Positions 15,658-26,174 of a DNA stretch of 64,000 nucleotides are shown in pieces; within the stretch, counting starts at the first letter, position 1, and every line of letters begins with the position of its first letter. The notes below the pieces were generated by a model. The model was given only the letters and a program-made list of their open reading frames with translations, did not search any database and was not told the origin of the DNA. The DNA is from Alphaproteobacteria bacterium (GTDB lineage Bacteria > Pseudomonadota > Alphaproteobacteria > Micropepsales > Micropepsaceae): the NCBI GenBank assembly GCA_017307355.1, contig JAFKFG010000007.1:1-64000 (forward strand), read 5' to 3'. Made by a program: the position numbers and the translations under genes.

Positions 15658-16875
15658 ATGATGTTGTACGATGCCTACCAGGCGCAGGCGGATTTGCTGT
15701 CCCCCTCGCGCGCAATCGCCAATTTGACTCGCGCCATCTTCGACCATCCCCATATGGGGCCGGGCGGGAACATGTTCCTGCGCGGTCTTTCCGCCGCCAC
15801 CGAATTGTTCGCCCGCGCGGGCCTCAGCCATGAACGGCCCGGCTACGACATCGAAACCATCACCGTCGACGGCACTTCGGTCGCGGTCCATGAGGAATCC
15901 GTTCTCGAAACGCCCTTCGCGCGCCTGCTGCATTTCCGCAAGGACAAGGATCTCGCCCAGCCCAAGGTCCTGATCGTGGCGCCGATGGCCGGCCATTTCG
16001 CCACCCTGCTGCGCCAGACCGCCCAGACCATGCTGGCGGATCACGACGTCTTCATCACCGATTGGAAGAATGCCCGCGATATTCCCGCGGTGGCGGGACG
16101 CTTCGGCACCGACGAATATGTCGAACACCTGATCCGCTTCATCGAAACCATCGGCCCCGACGCCCATGCCGTGGCGGTGTGCCAGCCTTGCGGCGCCCTG
16201 CTCGCCGCCGTGGCGGTGATGGCGAAACATGAAAGCCCCGCCGTTCCCCGCAGCATGACCCTGATGGCCGGACCGGTGGATGCCAGCATCAATCCCACCG
16301 AAGTGAACCGCTTCGCCACCAGCCATACCCTGTCCTGGTTCGAGCAAAACCTGATCGCCCGCGTGCCGGACCGTTTCGCGGGCGCCGGCCGCTATGTCTA
16401 TCCGGGCTTCATCCAGGTCGGCGCCTTTCTTTCCATGAATCCGGCGCGGCACATTCGCGCCCAATGGGACCTTCTGGGTCACATCCTGCGCGGTCACGAC
16501 CGGGAGGCGGACGCCAATCGCCGCTTCTATGACGATTATCTGGCGGTCGCCGACCTGCCCGCCGAATTTTACCTGGAGACGGTGCACAACGTGTTCCAGG
16601 AATTCCGCCTGGCCCGCGGAACGCTGGAATATCGGGGCGAAAAGGTCGATCCCAGCCTGATCACCAAGACGGCGGTTCTCACGGTCGAAGGCGAGAAGGA
16701 CGATATCTGCTCGGTGGGCCAGACCAGCGCGGCCCTGGAACTCTGCACCCACGCGCCGATCAAGCGCAATTATGTCCAGCCCGGCGCCGGTCATTATGGC
16801 GTGTTCTCGGGCCGGCGCTGGCAGACCCAGATCTACCCGGTGGTGCGCGACATCATCGCGGACAGCAAAGCCTGA
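15658..16875 (+). CDS. phaZ: Intracellular polyhydroxyalkanoate depolymerase
   Basis: A 405-residue alpha/beta hydrolase of the PhaZ family that mobilises intracellular polyhydroxyalkanoate granules. The nucleophile is probably Cys175 in AVCQPCGALLAAVAVM, as in PhaZ enzymes that use Cys instead of Ser. The catalytic His lies near the end in PGAGHYGVFSGRRW. The N-terminal MMLYDAYQAQADLLSPSRAIA is typical of the family. No signal peptide is present, fitting an intracellular enzyme. Two ATGs in a row open the gene. It implies that the organism stores PHA, although no synthase is in the window. Confidence 0.93.
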   Translation: MMLYDAYQAQADLLSPSRAIANLTRAIFDHPHMGPGGNMFLRGLSAATELFARAGLSHERPGYDIETITVDGTSVAVHEESVLETPFARLLHFRKDKDLAQPKVLIVAPMAGHFATLLRQTAQTMLADHDVFITDWKNARDIPAVAGRFGTDEYVEHLIRFIETIGPDAHAVAVCQPCGALLAAVAVMAKHESPAVPRSMTLMAGPVDASINPTEVNRFATSHTLSWFEQNLIARVPDRFAGAGRYVYPGFIQVGAFLSMNPARHIRAQWDLLGHILRGHDREADANRRFYDDYLAVADLPAEFYLETVHNVFQEFRLARGTLEYRGEKVDPSLITKTAVLTVEGEKDDICSVGQTSAALELCTHAPIKRNYVQPGAGHYGVFSGRRWQTQIYPVVRDIIADSKA

Positions 16876-16881
16876 TCCGGA

Positions 16882-17676
16882 TCAGCGATAGATCGTGTTG
16901 AGAATGCCGGCCAGACGCAGGCCCGCCCGCAGCAATTGCTGGCGCACCAGCGGCTGCGCCCGCTCGGCATAATCGCGCGGCAACCGGACGGAGCCATTGG
17001 CGGGAAGCCGCCCATAGATCTCGCGGGATGCGATCTGAAAACTTTCATTGGCCCAATCCGTGGGCGTACCGCCCATCATCGCGGCCCGGGCGGCGGGCGA
17101 AACACCTCTTTCAATATCGGCCGCCACCCGCATCGAATCCGGCCCCAAGGCCGCCACCACCTCCTGATCCCAGACCCGGTGCAGATTGCTGCGACGACGC
17201 CCTTCGATCACGGTGACGCTGTTGCCGCCCTTGTCATGGCGATCCGCGGCATGAAGCGGCTGATGCAGGTCCGCCACGAAATGGATCAGGAAGCGGAATG
17301 CCTCCAGCCGCGCGGAACGGGGCGCGCGCGGATCGCGCAAGAGACCGATATCGCGCTCGATCTGGCGCACCACGCAATTGTCGCGCGGGCAATCGCGGCG
17401 CCGGTCATAACCGCGGGCGCCGATCTCGATATTCACATAATGCCAGGCGGAGGTTTGCGGCCGGTCGTTGCGCACCTCGTCGGCCCAGTTGGAATCCAGC
17501 ACCATCAGAGGCAGGGCATCGCCACCCAGAAGCTGGGAGATGCGCATGCGGGCGGCCGGCGTCAGATTGTCGGCGGCGATGCGCGCCGCGATCTCATGGC
17601 CTTGCGGTCCCCAGGCGTGAGCGGGTGCCGAAATCGCCAGCAGAAGCGGCAGCAGGAATCGCAAAGCCAGACGCAT
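16882..17676 (-). CDS. Secreted S1/P1-type nuclease
   Basis: A 264-residue exported nuclease of the S1/P1 (zinc phospholipase C-like) family that degrades single-stranded nucleic acids. A signal peptide (1-21, ending APAHA) leaves Trp22 as the mature N-terminus, which in this family ligates zinc by its amino group. Further ligands are in GPQGHEIAA, SNWADEVR, SAWHYVNI and FLIHFVADLHQPLHAADRHDKGGN. Cys residues in RDCPRDNC suggest a disulfide. It probably scavenges phosphate and nucleosides in the periplasm or outside. It ends 6 bases from phaZ in convergent orientation. Confidence 0.92.
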   Translation of the reverse strand: MRLALRFLLPLLLAISAPAHAWGPQGHEIAARIAADNLTPAARMRISQLLGGDALPLMVLDSNWADEVRNDRPQTSAWHYVNIEIGARGYDRRRDCPRDNCVVRQIERDIGLLRDPRAPRSARLEAFRFLIHFVADLHQPLHAADRHDKGGNSVTVIEGRRRSNLHRVWDQEVVAALGPDSMRVAADIERGVSPAARAAMMGGTPTDWANESFQIASREIYGRLPANGSVRLPRDYAERAQPLVRQQLLRAGLRLAGILNTIYR

Positions 17677-17885
17677 GCTGTTGCTGTATCAGGCTGCGGC
17701 CTTTTCGTCTCGATCACCAATTCGAGGAGAATTTCTCAAGCGGAACAGTCTCTTGGGCAGAAAATCGCTTGACGCCCCCATTTGCGATAGGGCTTATTCG
17801 GGCATCGCGCGTTGGGGGGTGGGGCCCCGCGGTCGATTGGGCTGGGACGCAGCTTTGCCGCTGTTTCCCGAACGACAGGACCGAC
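17677..17885. promoter_or_regulatory. Divergent promoter region, S1/P1 nuclease and M23 peptidase
   Basis: These 209 bases separate divergent starts. On the plus strand TTGACG at 17769-17774 with CTTATT at 17793-17798 (18-base spacer) is a moderate promoter candidate for the M23 peptidase. No protein gene is apparent here. The right half is GC-rich with a GGGGCCCC run near 17822. Confidence 0.4.
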
Positions 17886-19472
17886 ATGAACTTCAGATTT
17901 CGCGCGCGGCGCCCCCGCTTGAGCCTTATTCCCGTGCGCCGGATCGGAACCGCGCTGGCCACCACCGACGGACGATGGGCTCTGGTTTCGACTTCTTTGT
18001 CGCTTCTGGTCGCAGGTTCGGTCACCTGGATGGCGGTCGGCACCCTGCCCGTCGCCAGCCCGCTGATGGGAAAGCCCAGCCGCACGCCGGTGGCCTACGA
18101 ATTGTTCATGAAGCTGATCCGGGCCAGCGGCACCGACCGCTACGCCGCCTTCATTCCGCAAAAGACACCCGCGCCGACCGGCGACGAGGACCAGGCCAAT
18201 TCCAACCCGGGCGAAGAGACCCGCACCATCGCGCTGGATCGGGGCGACACATTGGCCGGCGCCCTTGAGGATCAGGGCATTTCGGCCAACGACGCCGCCG
18301 CCGCCATCGCCGCCATGGGCAAGGATTTCAATCCGCATGCCCTGAAGGCCGGCATGATCATCGACCTGACATTCGCGCTGGCGCCGGACGCCTCCGCATC
18401 GCCCAAAGCCAAAACCACGGTGGTGACGGTCAACCACAAGCCGGTCACGGTTCCGTTGGCGGAAGACAGCGACGCGGACGCCACGCCCACCACCTCGCAG
18501 GACATCTCGCGGCTTTTGTCGCTGCATTTTTCGCCCACCATCGACCAGGACATTACCATCACCCGCACCACCGATGGCGGGTTCACGGCCGATATCGCCA
18601 AGAAGCAGCTCCAGGTGCATCGCCACCGCGCCGGCGCCACCATCGATTCCAGCCTTTATCTGGCGGGCATGCAGGCCGGCATTCCCGCCGACATCGTGAT
18701 CGAGATGATCCGGATGTTCTCCTACAAGGTGGACTTCCAGCGCGACCTTCATCCGGGCGACGAATTCGAAGTCTATTACGATTATTACTACACGCCCGAA
18801 GGACAGCCCGCGAAGACCGGCGACATTTCCTATGCGCGCATGCGTTTGGGCGGCAAGGACATCACGCTTTATCGCTACCAGGTCGATCCCGACCAGCCGG
18901 CCGATTATTTCGACGCCAAAGGCCAGTCGGCCAAGGGCATGCTGATGAAGACGCCGGTGGATGGCGCCCGCATCTCATCGGGGTTCGGCGCGCGCTTCCA
19001 TCCGGTGCTGGGCTATACGCGCATGCATAAGGGCGTGGACTTCGCGGTCCCAAGCGGCACGCCGGTGATGGCGGCGGGCTCCGGGCAGATTTCCTTCATG
19101 GGCTGGGCGAACGGCTATGGCAATTTCGTGGTGCTGAGCCATGGCAATGGCTATTCCACCGCCTATGGCCATCTCTCGCGCTTCGCGCCGGGCATGCGGC
19201 GCGGCGGAAAGATCCGCCAGGGACAGGTCTTCGCCTTCAGCGGCGCCACGGGCCTGGCCACGGGGCCGCACCTGCATTACGAAATTCGCGTCAACAACGC
19301 GCAGGTCAATCCGCTGACGGTCAAGATCGCCGAAGGCCGGACGTTGAGCGGAAAGGAACTGCGCCAATTCCTCGACCAGCGGCTGAAGACCGATGCCACC
19401 ATCGCCTCGCTGCCGCTGGAGCGGAAAGTCGCCGACATTTCCACCGATCTGCGTCAGGCAAAAACGAGATGA
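17886..19472 (+). CDS. M23-family peptidoglycan endopeptidase (MepM/DipM-like)
   Basis: A 528-residue envelope protein. A basic N-terminus and one membrane segment (about residues 38-58) precede a LysM-like/OapA-like segment (TIALDRGDTLAGALEDQGI) and a C-terminal M23 metallopeptidase domain. Zinc ligands are visible in GFGARFHPVLGYTRMHKGVD (H and D), and HLHYEIRVN supplies the catalytic and third zinc-binding His. Such enzymes cut peptidoglycan cross-links during growth or division. AGGA 5 bases before ATG 17886 decides the start; the reading frame is open much farther upstream but overlaps the divergent nuclease. Its stop lies within a long palindrome. Confidence 0.92.
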   Translation: MNFRFRARRPRLSLIPVRRIGTALATTDGRWALVSTSLSLLVAGSVTWMAVGTLPVASPLMGKPSRTPVAYELFMKLIRASGTDRYAAFIPQKTPAPTGDEDQANSNPGEETRTIALDRGDTLAGALEDQGISANDAAAAIAAMGKDFNPHALKAGMIIDLTFALAPDASASPKAKTTVVTVNHKPVTVPLAEDSDADATPTTSQDISRLLSLHFSPTIDQDITITRTTDGGFTADIAKKQLQVHRHRAGATIDSSLYLAGMQAGIPADIVIEMIRMFSYKVDFQRDLHPGDEFEVYYDYYYTPEGQPAKTGDISYARMRLGGKDITLYRYQVDPDQPADYFDAKGQSAKGMLMKTPVDGARISSGFGARFHPVLGYTRMHKGVDFAVPSGTPVMAAGSGQISFMGWANGYGNFVVLSHGNGYSTAYGHLSRFAPGMRRGGKIRQGQVFAFSGATGLATGPHLHYEIRVNNAQVNPLTVKIAEGRTLSGKELRQFLDQRLKTDATIASLPLERKVADISTDLRQAKTR

Positions 19473-19566
19473 TCCGTCATCGACGGATCATCTCGTTCCC
19501 GGCGAGGCTGGCAAAGCCAGCCGAGGGAAGGGAACCCAGGCCATAACGATCCGCCATCGGCGGATC
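19463..19566. repeat. Palindrome cluster between convergent mepM-like gene and clpB
   Basis: Three hairpins in about 100 bases. The first has perfect 16-bp arms (19463-19478 and 19482-19497, loop ATC) and contains the stop codon of the M23 peptidase. The second is GGCTGGC-aaa-GCCAGCC (19506-19522). The third is GATCCGCC-atc-GGCGGATC (19548-19566), a related sequence to the first. It looks like a palindromic intergenic repeat used as a two-way transcript end. No long T-run follows any stem. Confidence 0.75.
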
Positions 19567-19568
19567 AC

Positions 19569-22193
19569 TCAGTTGATCGCCGTTCCCGCCGGGGCCGCAT
19601 CGGCCAGCTGGTCCGGCGCTGCGGCGAATTCCTGGCCATTGATGGTCAGCCCCGTCTTGTTGGCACTCACCGTCACCTTCGCGCCGTCGGCGATCTTGCC
19701 TTCCAGGATCAGCTGCGCCAGCGGATCCTGCAGCCGGCGCTGGATCACCCGCTTCAAAGGCCGCGCGCCATAGACCGGATCGTAACCGGCATGGGCCAGC
19801 CACTCGGTGGCCTTGCGGTCGAGCGCGATGGTGATCTTGCGATCCGCCAACAGACGCGACAGCCGCGCGATCTGGATGTCCACGATCTTGTCCATGTTCC
19901 CCCGCGTCAGGCGGTGGAACAAAATGATCTCATCCAGCCGGTTGAGGAATTCGGGGCGGAAATGACCCCGCACCGCCGCCATCACTTGCGCGCGGGCATG
20001 GGCCTGATCGCCGCCCTCCTCGGTGGACAGGAATTCCGTTCCCAGATTCGACGTCAGGATGATCACGGTATTGCGGAAATCGACCGTGCGGCCCTGCCCA
20101 TCGGTAAGGCGGCCATCGTCCAGCACCTGAAGGAGTACATTGAAGACGTCGGCATGCGCTTTTTCCACTTCGTCGAACAGGATCACCTGATAGGGCCGGC
20201 GGCGCACCGCTTCGGTGAGTACTCCGCCTTCCTCATAGCCGACATAGCCCGGCGGCGCGCCGATCAGCCGCGCCACGGCATGCTTTTCCATGAACTCGCT
20301 CATGTCGATGCGCACCATGGCGGCATCGTCGTCGAACAGGAACGCGGCCAGAGCCTTGGTCAGTTCGGTCTTGCCCACGCCGGTCGGTCCCAAGAACAGG
20401 AAGGAACCGATCGGCCGGTTGGGATCCTGAAGCCCGGCGCGAGCGCGGCGCACGGCATTGGAGATGGCGCGCACCGCCTCGTCCTGGCCGATCACCCGCT
20501 GCTCGAGCGAGGCTTCCATGTGCAGAAGCTTCTCGCGCTCGCCTTCCAGCATCCGGTCCACCGGAATGCCGGTCCAGCGCGACACCACCTGGGCGATATT
20601 CTCGGCGGTCACCGCCTCATTGACCAGGGCGGCGCTGTTCTTCTCGTCGATCTCGCGGATGCGCTTTTCCAGGTTGGGAATCTCGCCATAGGTGAGTTCG
20701 CCGGCCCGGGCGAAATCGCCGCGCCGCTGCGCGATCTCCACCTCCTGGCGTGCCGCATCCAGCCTTTCCTTCAGGCTTTGCACGTCGGAAACCGACTTCT
20801 TCTCTTCCTGCCATTTGGCGGTGAGGTTGGCGGATTGCTCTTCCAGATCCGCCAGGTCGTGCTCGAGCGCGGACAGCCGATCCTTGGACGCCCGGTCGTT
20901 TTCCTTTTTCAGCGCTTCGCGCTCGATCTTCATCTGCACGATGCGGCGATCGAGTTCGTCCAGCTCTTCGGGTTTGGAATCGACCTGCATGCGCAAGCGC
21001 GATCCCGCCTCGTCCATCAGGTCGATGGCCTTGTCGGGCAGGAAACGGTCGGTGATGTAACGGTTGGACAAGGTCGCGGCCGCCACGATGGCGCCGTCGG
21101 TGATGCGCACGCCGTGATGGACTTCGTATTTCTCCTTCAGGCCGCGCAGGATCGAGATGGTGTCTTCCACCGTGGGTTCGTTGACGAAGACGGGTTGGAA
21201 GCGCCGCGCCAGGGCCGCGTCCTTCTCGATATATTTGCGGTATTCGTCCAAGGTGGTGGCGCCCACGCAATGCAGTTCGCCGCGCGCCAGGGCCGGCTTC
21301 AAGAGGTTGGACGCATCCATCGCGCCTTCCGCCTTGCCCGCACCCACCAAAGTGTGCAGTTCGTCGATGAAAAGAATGATCTTGCCGGCGGCGGCCGTGA
21401 CCTCGTTGAGGACGGCCTTCAGCCGCTCCTCAAACTCGCCGCGGAACTTGGCGCCCGCGATCAGGGCACCCATGTCCAGTGCCATCAGCCGCTGGTCGCG
21501 CAGGCTTTCGGGCACGTCGCCATTGACGATGCGCAGCGCCAAGCCTTCGGCGATGGCGGTCTTGCCCACGCCGGGCTCGCCGATCAGCACCGGATTGTTC
21601 TTGGTACGACGGGACAGAACCTGAATGGTGCGCCGGATCTCTTCGTCGCGGCCGATCACCGGATCGAGCTTGCCGTTGCGAGCGATCTCGGTGAGGTCGC
21701 GGGCGTATTTCTTCAACGCGTCATAGGAATTTTCCGCCGTGGCGCTGTCGGCGCTGCGGCCCTGGCGCAGATCGGCAATGGCCTTGTTAAGGCCCTGGGG
21801 CGTGACGCCCGCATCCTTCAGAATGCGGCCGGTTTCGCCGGACATGGCCAGCGCCAGAAGCAGATATTCGGCGGTGACGAAACTGTCGCCGGCCTTTTTG
21901 GCGGTCTGTTCGGCCAGATCCAGAAGCCGCGCGGTTTCGCCCGCCAGATAAACTTGGCCGGAACCGCCTTCGACCTTGGGCAATTTCGCCAGCGCGCGGT
22001 CATTGGCCTGGCGCGCGACCGCGTCATTGCCGCCAGCCGCCTTGATCAGGCGCGCGGCCAAGCCCTCCTCGTCGTCGAGAAGGACTTTCAGAAGATGTTC
22101 GGGGGTGAATTGCTGATTGTTCGAGCGAAGCGCCAGGCCTTGCGCCGATTGGATAAAGCCGCGCGACCGCTCGGTGAATTTTTCGATGTCCAT
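19569..22193 (-). CDS. clpB: ClpB protein disaggregase
   Basis: An 874-residue Hsp100 chaperone that rescues aggregated proteins together with DnaK. In order: the N-domain (1-150), the first AAA+ domain with Walker A GEPGVGKT, the long coiled-coil middle domain (about 410-530, rich in Glu/Lys/Arg), the second AAA+ domain with GPTGVGKT, and a C-terminal domain. The absence of a ClpP-binding tripeptide loop fits ClpB. ATG at 22191-22193 follows a good GGAGG site; an in-frame ATG 14 codons upstream is less likely. A textbook heat-shock (RpoH) promoter sits at 22269-22297. Confidence 0.97.
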   Translation of the reverse strand: MDIEKFTERSRGFIQSAQGLALRSNNQQFTPEHLLKVLLDDEEGLAARLIKAAGGNDAVARQANDRALAKLPKVEGGSGQVYLAGETARLLDLAEQTAKKAGDSFVTAEYLLLALAMSGETGRILKDAGVTPQGLNKAIADLRQGRSADSATAENSYDALKKYARDLTEIARNGKLDPVIGRDEEIRRTIQVLSRRTKNNPVLIGEPGVGKTAIAEGLALRIVNGDVPESLRDQRLMALDMGALIAGAKFRGEFEERLKAVLNEVTAAAGKIILFIDELHTLVGAGKAEGAMDASNLLKPALARGELHCVGATTLDEYRKYIEKDAALARRFQPVFVNEPTVEDTISILRGLKEKYEVHHGVRITDGAIVAAATLSNRYITDRFLPDKAIDLMDEAGSRLRMQVDSKPEELDELDRRIVQMKIEREALKKENDRASKDRLSALEHDLADLEEQSANLTAKWQEEKKSVSDVQSLKERLDAARQEVEIAQRRGDFARAGELTYGEIPNLEKRIREIDEKNSAALVNEAVTAENIAQVVSRWTGIPVDRMLEGEREKLLHMEASLEQRVIGQDEAVRAISNAVRRARAGLQDPNRPIGSFLFLGPTGVGKTELTKALAAFLFDDDAAMVRIDMSEFMEKHAVARLIGAPPGYVGYEEGGVLTEAVRRRPYQVILFDEVEKAHADVFNVLLQVLDDGRLTDGQGRTVDFRNTVIILTSNLGTEFLSTEEGGDQAHARAQVMAAVRGHFRPEFLNRLDEIILFHRLTRGNMDKIVDIQIARLSRLLADRKITIALDRKATEWLAHAGYDPVYGARPLKRVIQRRLQDPLAQLILEGKIADGAKVTVSANKTGLTINGQEFAAAPDQLADAAPAGTAIN

Positions 22194-22268
22194 ACTGCCT
22201 CCCGCCTGCCCCGCTGACAGGGCACAGGCAATCAAAATACGGCCTCAAGCGAGCACCGTTCCAGGCAG

Positions 22269-22297
22269 ATATGGGGGACAGGAACCTAGGTCTCAAG
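22269..22297 (-). promoter_or_regulatory. Sigma-32 (RpoH) promoter of clpB
   Basis: On the minus strand, CTTGAGA (22297-22291) is followed after 14 bases by CCCCATAT (22276-22269). This matches the RpoH consensus CTTGAAA - 13 to 15 bases - CCCCATNT almost perfectly. Transcription would start near 22262 with a leader of about 70 bases. clpB heat induction by RpoH is established in proteobacteria. Confidence 0.85.
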
Positions 22298-22335
22298 GGG
22301 AGATCGTCCAGGGAAGTGCGCCTTGACCCGGGCTT

Positions 22336-22402
22336 TCTTCCCCCGTTGGGCGAAGCCCATGACGGGGGAAGATGTCTTCCGAGGGTTTACCCCGAGGAAG
22401 AC
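22336..22402. terminator. Two tandem hairpins between DUF4167 gene and clpB
   Basis: The first hairpin has 11-bp arms TCTTCCCCCGT (22336-22346) and ACGGGGGAAGA (22362-22372) with an inner TGGGC-gaa-GCCCA stem. The second has arms GTCTTCC (22374-22380) and GGAAGAC (22396-22402) with an inner GGG/CCC. They lie 23 bases behind the DUF4167 stop on the minus strand and upstream of the clpB promoter, so they probably end the prfA-prmC-DUF4167 message. The first arm sequence recurs at 37690-37718. Confidence 0.65.
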
Positions 22403-22424
22403 GGATGGGGGGAAAGAAAAAGAA

Positions 22425-22865
22425 TCAGGAAGCTTCCGCGTCCTCGCCCTCTTCCTCATCGGCACCGCTTTCCGCCAGGGAAAAGGAGGGCGCGCTGCCG
22501 GGGGCTGCGGGCTGGGGCTGCTGCCCGGCGGGCTGCTCACCCGGCTGACGATTGGCATTCTGGGCGGCCTGCTGGGCCTGATACTGGGCCTGCTGCGCTT
22601 GCTGGGCCACCATGATGCGGAAATAATGCTCCGCATGCTGAAGATAATTCTCGGCCATCACCCGGTCGCCGCCGGAATTGGCGTCCCGGGCCAGCTGCAG
22701 ATATTTCTCATAAACGTGGCTGGCCGAGCCGCGAATCTTGATCTCGGGCCCCGAGGAATCAAAGGTGCGGTTGGGGTTGAAGCCGCCGCCATGGCTGCCG
22801 CCATTGTTATGGCCGCCGCTATTGCTGTGTTGCGGCCTGCGGCCGCCTCTCCGTGAGCGTTTCAT
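22425..22865 (-). CDS. DUF4167 domain protein
   Basis: A 146-residue alphaproteobacterial protein with a basic, Gly/Asn/His-rich start (MKRSRRGGRRPQHSNSGGHN), the DUF4167 core (IKIRGSASHVYEKYLQLARD and NYLQHAEHYFRIM) and a Gln/Ala/Pro-rich, acidic disordered tail. Function is unknown; the basic start suggests RNA or nucleoprotein contact. The gene order prmC - DUF4167 - clpB is conserved in this class. AAGGGG about 5 bases before ATG 22863-22865 sets the start. Confidence 0.88.
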   Translation of the reverse strand: MKRSRRGGRRPQHSNSGGHNNGGSHGGGFNPNRTFDSSGPEIKIRGSASHVYEKYLQLARDANSGGDRVMAENYLQHAEHYFRIMVAQQAQQAQYQAQQAAQNANRQPGEQPAGQQPQPAAPGSAPSFSLAESGADEEEGEDAEAS

Positions 22866-23075
22866 CGAACCCCTTACCTGAAAATCTGTCCCGGTCGCGC
22901 GACCCGCATGCAGCAATCTGCCAATCTGGCACCGCGCTCTTTTCGCGTTTGAATCCCCAGTCCGGCTTCACATCTTTTGCGAGCCGCCCCGCGATCCGCT
23001 CTCAAGCAGCCGCAGGGGGAATCTTCCGATCCCTTCAAAGGCCAAAGTAATCATCGGCGGGGCCCTTTCCAAGCC

Positions 23076-23924
23076 CTATTTTGGCCTTTTCAGTACCAGA
23101 ACCCGCGGAATTCCGGCCAAATCGGGGACCGGCGGGTGCGTCTGAAGGTCCTGGAACAAGGGTTCCACCGCCGCGAACTGGCCCTGCCCCAATTCCAGCA
23201 GCGCGGTTGCCCCGGGGCGCAGCAGGCGGGGCAAAATCGCGGCCAAGGACCGGTAACTGTCCAGCCCATCCGGCCCGCCGTCCAGGGCCGCCCGCGGCTC
23301 GTAAGCCCGGACCTCCGCTTCCAGGGTGCCGATCTCGGCCGTGGGAATGTAGGGCGGATTGGACAGGACCAGGTCGAACCCCGCTGCCGGCGCGGCAGTC
23401 CAATCGGCGGCGAGGATTTCGGCGCGGGCGCCAAGCCCATGCGCCTCCAGATTGGCCCGCGCATAGCGCAAGGCCTCAGGCGACCGCTCGAAGCCCCAGC
23501 CGCGCGCCTGGGGAAACTCCTTCAGTGCCGCGACCAAAAGCGCGCCGGAGCCGGTTCCCAGATCCGCGATGGCAATGGGCGCGGCGCGGTCGGGGAAAAG
23601 CGATAGCGCCGTCTCGATCAAGGTTTCGGTATCGGGACGGGGGATCAGAACCCCAGGCCCCACCGTGAACTCCAGGCTCCAGAATTCCTTGCGCCCGGTG
23701 ATATAGGCAACCGGTTCGCGCGCGACGCGGCGATCGATCATGGCCCGGAATGCTTCAGCTTCTTCCTGGCTGGGCCGGCGATCGGCGGCGATCAGCTGTT
23801 CGCGGCTGATCCGCATCGCCCAAGCCAGAAGAATACGCGCGTCCCGCCGCCCGCTGTCCACTCCGGCTTGCCTGAGCCGGTCCGCCGCGTCATGCAGCAG
23901 GTCGCGGATCGTCAATTCGCTCAA
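23076..23924 (-). CDS. prmC: Release-factor glutamine methyltransferase PrmC
   Basis: A 282-residue SAM-dependent enzyme that methylates the Gln of the GGQ motif of release factors. The N-terminal helical domain (1-80) precedes the Rossmann domain with motif [13 protein letters not shown] and the catalytic LSNPPYIP. No ATG fits; the start is TTG at 23924, which overlaps the prfA stop as TTGA, so PrmC is translated right behind its own substrate RF1. The longer open frame upstream is antiframe sequence within prfA. Confidence 0.93.
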   Translation of the reverse strand: MSELTIRDLLHDAADRLRQAGVDSGRRDARILLAWAMRISREQLIAADRRPSQEEAEAFRAMIDRRVAREPVAYITGRKEFWSLEFTVGPGVLIPRPDTETLIETALSLFPDRAAPIAIADLGTGSGALLVAALKEFPQARGWGFERSPEALRYARANLEAHGLGARAEILAADWTAAPAAGFDLVLSNPPYIPTAEIGTLEAEVRAYEPRAALDGGPDGLDSYRSLAAILPRLLRPGATALLELGQGQFAAVEPLFQDLQTHPPVPDLAGIPRVLVLKRPK

Positions 23925-25003
23925 GCTTCGGCCGCCTCGAATTCGGCAAGCCGGTCCGCCTGGTCCTGCGAAACAAGGGCGTCGATCACATCGGAAAGCT
24001 CGTCGCCGGTGATGATGCGGTCGAGCTTGTAGAGCGTGAGATTGATGCGGTGATCCGTGACGCGCCCTTGCGGAAAATTGTAGGTGCGGATGCGTTCCGA
24101 GCGGTCGCCGGATCCCACCATGCTCTTTCGTTCCGCCGCGCGGGCGCCTTCGATCTTCTGGCGCTCCATGTCGTACAGCTTGGCCTTCAGCAGCTTCATC
24201 GCATGGGCCTTGTTCTTGTGCTGCGATTTCTCGGTCTGCTGCGCCACCGCGATTCCGGTGGGCAGATGGGTAATGCGGACCGCGCTTTCGGTCTTGTTGA
24301 CATGCTGGCCGCCCGCGCCCTGGGCGCGATAAACGTCGATGCGCAGATCCTTGTCGTTGATCACGATATCGACATCCTCGGCTTCCGGCAGCACCGCCAC
24401 CGTCGCGGCCGAGGTGTGGATGCGGCCCTGCGCCTCGGTCACGGGCACGCGCTGGACGCGATGCACGCCGCTTTCGAATTTCAGCTTGGCATAGGCGCCC
24501 CGGCCATTCACTTCCAGGGTCGCATCCTTGATGCCGCCCAGGTCGCTTTCCGTTATGTCCATGACTTCGGTGCGCCAGCCCTGCAGTCCGCAATAGCGCT
24601 GATACATGCCCAGAAGATCGGCCGCGAACAAAGCCGCTTCATCGCCGCCGGTCCCGGCACGGATTTCCACGATGGCGGACGATGCGTCCGCGGCGTCTTT
24701 GGGCAAAAGTTGCAGTTTCAGTTCGCGATCCAGGCCCGAAAGCCTGTCGCGCAGATCCGCGCGCTCCTGCTCGGCCAAGCCGCGCATCTCGCTGTCGTTG
24801 GAAGGATCGGCGATCAGCGCGTCGGCATCCTCGATCTGGCGCTGGGTATCGCGATAGGCGCGCGCGGTTTCGATCACGGGCGCCAGTTCCGCATGCTCGC
24901 GCGAAAGCTTGACGAAGGCCGGGCCCGAGGCGCCCGACGACATTTCGCTTTCGATCGCGGCAAAGCGGTCGAGCAGACGCTCCAGTTTGGCAGGCGGAAT
25001 CAT
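23921..25003 (-). CDS. prfA: Peptide chain release factor 1
   Basis: A 360-residue class I release factor for UAA/UAG. The anticodon-like tripeptide is PVT in [20 protein letters not shown], which marks RF1 rather than RF2. The GGQ motif for peptidyl-tRNA hydrolysis is in [16 protein letters not shown]. Length is typical. It sits 9 nt behind ispG and overlaps prmC, which methylates it. Confidence 0.97.
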   Translation of the reverse strand: MIPPAKLERLLDRFAAIESEMSSGASGPAFVKLSREHAELAPVIETARAYRDTQRQIEDADALIADPSNDSEMRGLAEQERADLRDRLSGLDRELKLQLLPKDAADASSAIVEIRAGTGGDEAALFAADLLGMYQRYCGLQGWRTEVMDITESDLGGIKDATLEVNGRGAYAKLKFESGVHRVQRVPVTEAQGRIHTSAATVAVLPEAEDVDIVINDKDLRIDVYRAQGAGGQHVNKTESAVRITHLPTGIAVAQQTEKSQHKNKAHAMKLLKAKLYDMERQKIEGARAAERKSMVGSGDRSERIRTYNFPQGRVTDHRINLTLYKLDRIITGDELSDVIDALVSQDQADRLAEFEAAEA

Positions 25004-25012
25004 GAAACCACG

Positions 25013-26152
25013 CTACTGCGCGGCTTCTAGCGGCTCCGGCGTCCCGTTGCGCTGGGCCTCGATCTCGGCCGCTTTCTTTTCGCAAAGCTCGACGATGTGA
25101 TCCACCAGATTTTCATTGTCCAGCCGGTAACTGGGCGTACCGTTGAGATAGATCTGGCCATGCCCCTTGCCGGCGCCGCCGCCGGTAAAGCCCAGATCGG
25201 TTTCGCGGGCCTCGCCCGGGCCGTTCACCACGCAACCGATGATCGACAGCGACATCGGCGTGGCGATGTGCTTGAGCCGGTCTTCGAGTGTCTTCACCGT
25301 TTCGATGACGTTGAAGCCCTGGCGCGCGCAAGACGGGCAAGAGACGATATTGACGCCGCGATGGCGCAGGTTGAGCGACTTCAGGATGTCGAAGCCTACC
25401 CGCACCTCTTCCACCGGATCGGCCGACAGCGAAACGCGGATGGTGTCGCCGATGCCGCTCCAGAGCAGCATGCCCATGCCGATGGAGGATTTCACCGTGC
25501 CGGAAATCATGCCGCCCGCTTCAGTGATGCCGACATGCAGCGGGCAATCGATGGCTTCGGACAGCGCCTGATAGGCGGCCACCGCCAGGAACGGGTCCGA
25601 CGCCTTCACCGAAATCTTGTATTCGCGGAAATCCAGGTCATCGAGAATCTTGGCGTGATTGAGCGCGCTTTCCACCATCGCTTCGGGGCACGGCTCGCCA
25701 TATTTCTCCAAAAGGTCCGGCTCCAGCGATCCGGCATTGACGCCGATGCGCATCGAACAGCCATGATCCTTGGCCGCCTGCACCACTTCGCGCACGCGGG
25801 CGGCGCTGCCGATATTGCCCGGATTGATGCGGAGGCAGGCCGCGCCGTTGATCGCCGCCTCGATGGCGCGCTTGTAGTGAAAATGAATGTCGGCAACCAC
25901 GGGGATGGTGGCGGCCTTGGTGATCGCCTTCATCGCCCTGGTGGCGTCTTCATCCGGGCAGGACACCCGCACGATATCGGCGCCCGCCTCTTCGATGCCG
26001 CGGATCTGGTCGATGGTGGCGCGCGCATCGCCGGTGACGGTGTTGGTCATGGTCTGCACCGTGATCGGCGCATCGCCGCCCACGGGCACCTTGCCCACCA
26101 TGATCTGGCGCGATTTGCGGCGGTGAATGTCACGATAAGCACGAACGCTCAT
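25013..26152 (-). CDS. ispG: IspG, HMB-PP synthase of the MEP pathway
   Basis: A 379-residue (E)-4-hydroxy-3-methylbut-2-enyl-diphosphate synthase. The [4Fe-4S] cysteines lie in [12 protein letters not shown] and in [12 protein letters not shown]. The N-terminal [19 protein letters not shown] begins the TIM-barrel. ATG at 26150-26152 is supported by a GGAA site; the upstream open frame runs into the RodZ-like gene. It works two steps after the IspF half of IspDF at 5.2 kb. It is followed closely by prfA. Confidence 0.96.
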   Translation of the reverse strand: MSVRAYRDIHRRKSRQIMVGKVPVGGDAPITVQTMTNTVTGDARATIDQIRGIEEAGADIVRVSCPDEDATRAMKAITKAATIPVVADIHFHYKRAIEAAINGAACLRINPGNIGSAARVREVVQAAKDHGCSMRIGVNAGSLEPDLLEKYGEPCPEAMVESALNHAKILDDLDFREYKISVKASDPFLAVAAYQALSEAIDCPLHVGITEAGGMISGTVKSSIGMGMLLWSGIGDTIRVSLSADPVEEVRVGFDILKSLNLRHRGVNIVSCPSCARQGFNVIETVKTLEDRLKHIATPMSLSIIGCVVNGPGEARETDLGFTGGGAGKGHGQIYLNGTPSYRLDNENLVDHIVELCEKKAAEIEAQRNGTPEPLEAAQ

Positions 26153-26174
26153 GTCAGTTCCTTCTGCCGCCGCT

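Noticed and set aside
17298..17885. An N-terminal extension of the M23 peptidase
   Set aside because: The extra sequence is antisense to the S1/P1 nuclease; AGGA precedes the ATG at 17886 and a membrane segment follows it directly.
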